Shown in pieces: positions 5,376 through 5,554 of a stretch of DNA of 5,554 nt. Position 1 is the stretch's first letter; each line of letters starts with the position of its first letter. Source of the stretch: Hyphomicrobiales bacterium (GTDB taxonomy: Bacteria > Pseudomonadota > Alphaproteobacteria > Rhizobiales > Aestuariivirgaceae); assembly GCA_026996935.1 (NCBI GenBank), contig JALWJW010000097.1:1-5554 (forward strand), given 5' to 3'. The translations under genes were made by a program, and so were the position numbers. Below the pieces are notes generated by a model. It was given only the letters and a program-made list of their open reading frames with translations. It was not told the origin of the DNA and did no database searches.

Positions 5376-5554
5376 ATGCAACGACGAGATTTCTTGAAAT
5401 ACCTTGCTGGTGGTGTCGCTTTAACGGGCATTAGTGCTGTTGTGGGTGTCAACTTTATGGGCAACAAATCCCTTGCTGCAAACAATGCGCCTGGCCCTTT
5501 ACCTATTCCCGCAATGCTTGAAGGGGAAATGAAAAATGGTGTTCGTCACTATGA
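5376..5554 (+). CDS. CueO-like multicopper oxidase, N-terminal part with Tat signal (3' end outside window)
   Basis: Only 59 codons are present before the right edge. The start MQRRDFLKYLAGG is a twin-arginine signal (Arg3-Arg4-Asp-Phe-Leu-Lys) followed by a hydrophobic segment (about 10-28) and a probable cleavage site near Ala34-Ala35. It closely resembles the start of E. coli CueO, which also begins MQRRDFLKY. The mature N-terminus, PLPIPAMLEGEMKNGVRHY, matches the opening of CueO-like periplasmic copper oxidases (LPIP motif, then the first cupredoxin strand). Such enzymes oxidise Cu(I) to less toxic Cu(II) in the periplasm; Tat export carries the folded enzyme. The copper-binding His/Cys motifs lie outside the window, so activity cannot be judged. 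The ribosome binding site is weak and purine-rich (AGAAAG, 5364-5369). Its promoter is the CueR-type site just upstream, which independently supports a copper role. Confidence 0.82.
   Translation, partial: MQRRDFLKYLAGGVALTGISAVVGVNFMGNKSLAANNAPGPLPIPAMLEGEMKNGVRHY

Noticed and set aside
5285..5485. Minus-strand open frame of 66 codons opposite the oxidase signal peptide
   Set aside because: It is antisense to the Tat signal and to the CueR-type promoter, both strongly supported.

Overview
The window (about 50% G+C by eye) looks like chromosomal core DNA of an alphaproteobacterium. The fabD-fabG / yicC-gmk neighbourhood and a DUF2161-family nuclease-like gene point that way; genus cannot be named from this sequence.

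Layout. Positions 1-3496 are read right to left and probably form one transcription unit: fabD (3496-2537), fabG (2523-1786), a small secreted protein of unknown function (1674-1204), yicC (1172-285) and the first 92 codons of gmk (277-1, cut by the window edge). Gaps are 13, 111, 31 and 7 bp. A 162-bp divergent region (3497-3658) holds candidate promoters and inverted repeats for fabD on the left and, on the right, a plus-strand gene for a DUF2161 protein (3659-4354, TTG start) that pairs a PD-(D/E)XK-like nuclease core with a probable winged-helix C-terminus. This gene converges on, and overlaps by 9 bp, a minus-strand metallo-beta-lactamase-fold hydrolase (5221-4346) of the RNase Z/AtsA-like group. 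A second divergent region (5222-5375) carries a textbook CueR/HmrR-type copper-responsive promoter (19-bp spacer, CTTCC-N7-GGAAG) driving a Tat-exported CueO-like multicopper oxidase that runs off the right end.

How the genes fit together. FabD and FabG are the malonyl loading and first reduction steps of type II fatty acid synthesis. YicC (RNA turnover) and Gmk (GMP to GDP) are usual downstream companions. The acpP-fabF-mltG block commonly found between fabG and yicC in alphaproteobacteria is absent; an unrecognised four-cysteine exported protein stands there instead. The right end looks like a copper-tolerance unit. No mobile elements, CRISPR arrays, tRNA or rRNA genes were seen. No intergenic stretch exceeds 300 bp. 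Nothing amounts to a clear new biological system; the best leads are the altered fab operon, its orphan secreted protein, the repeats in the fabD/DUF2161 divergent region, and the orphan nuclease-like gene.
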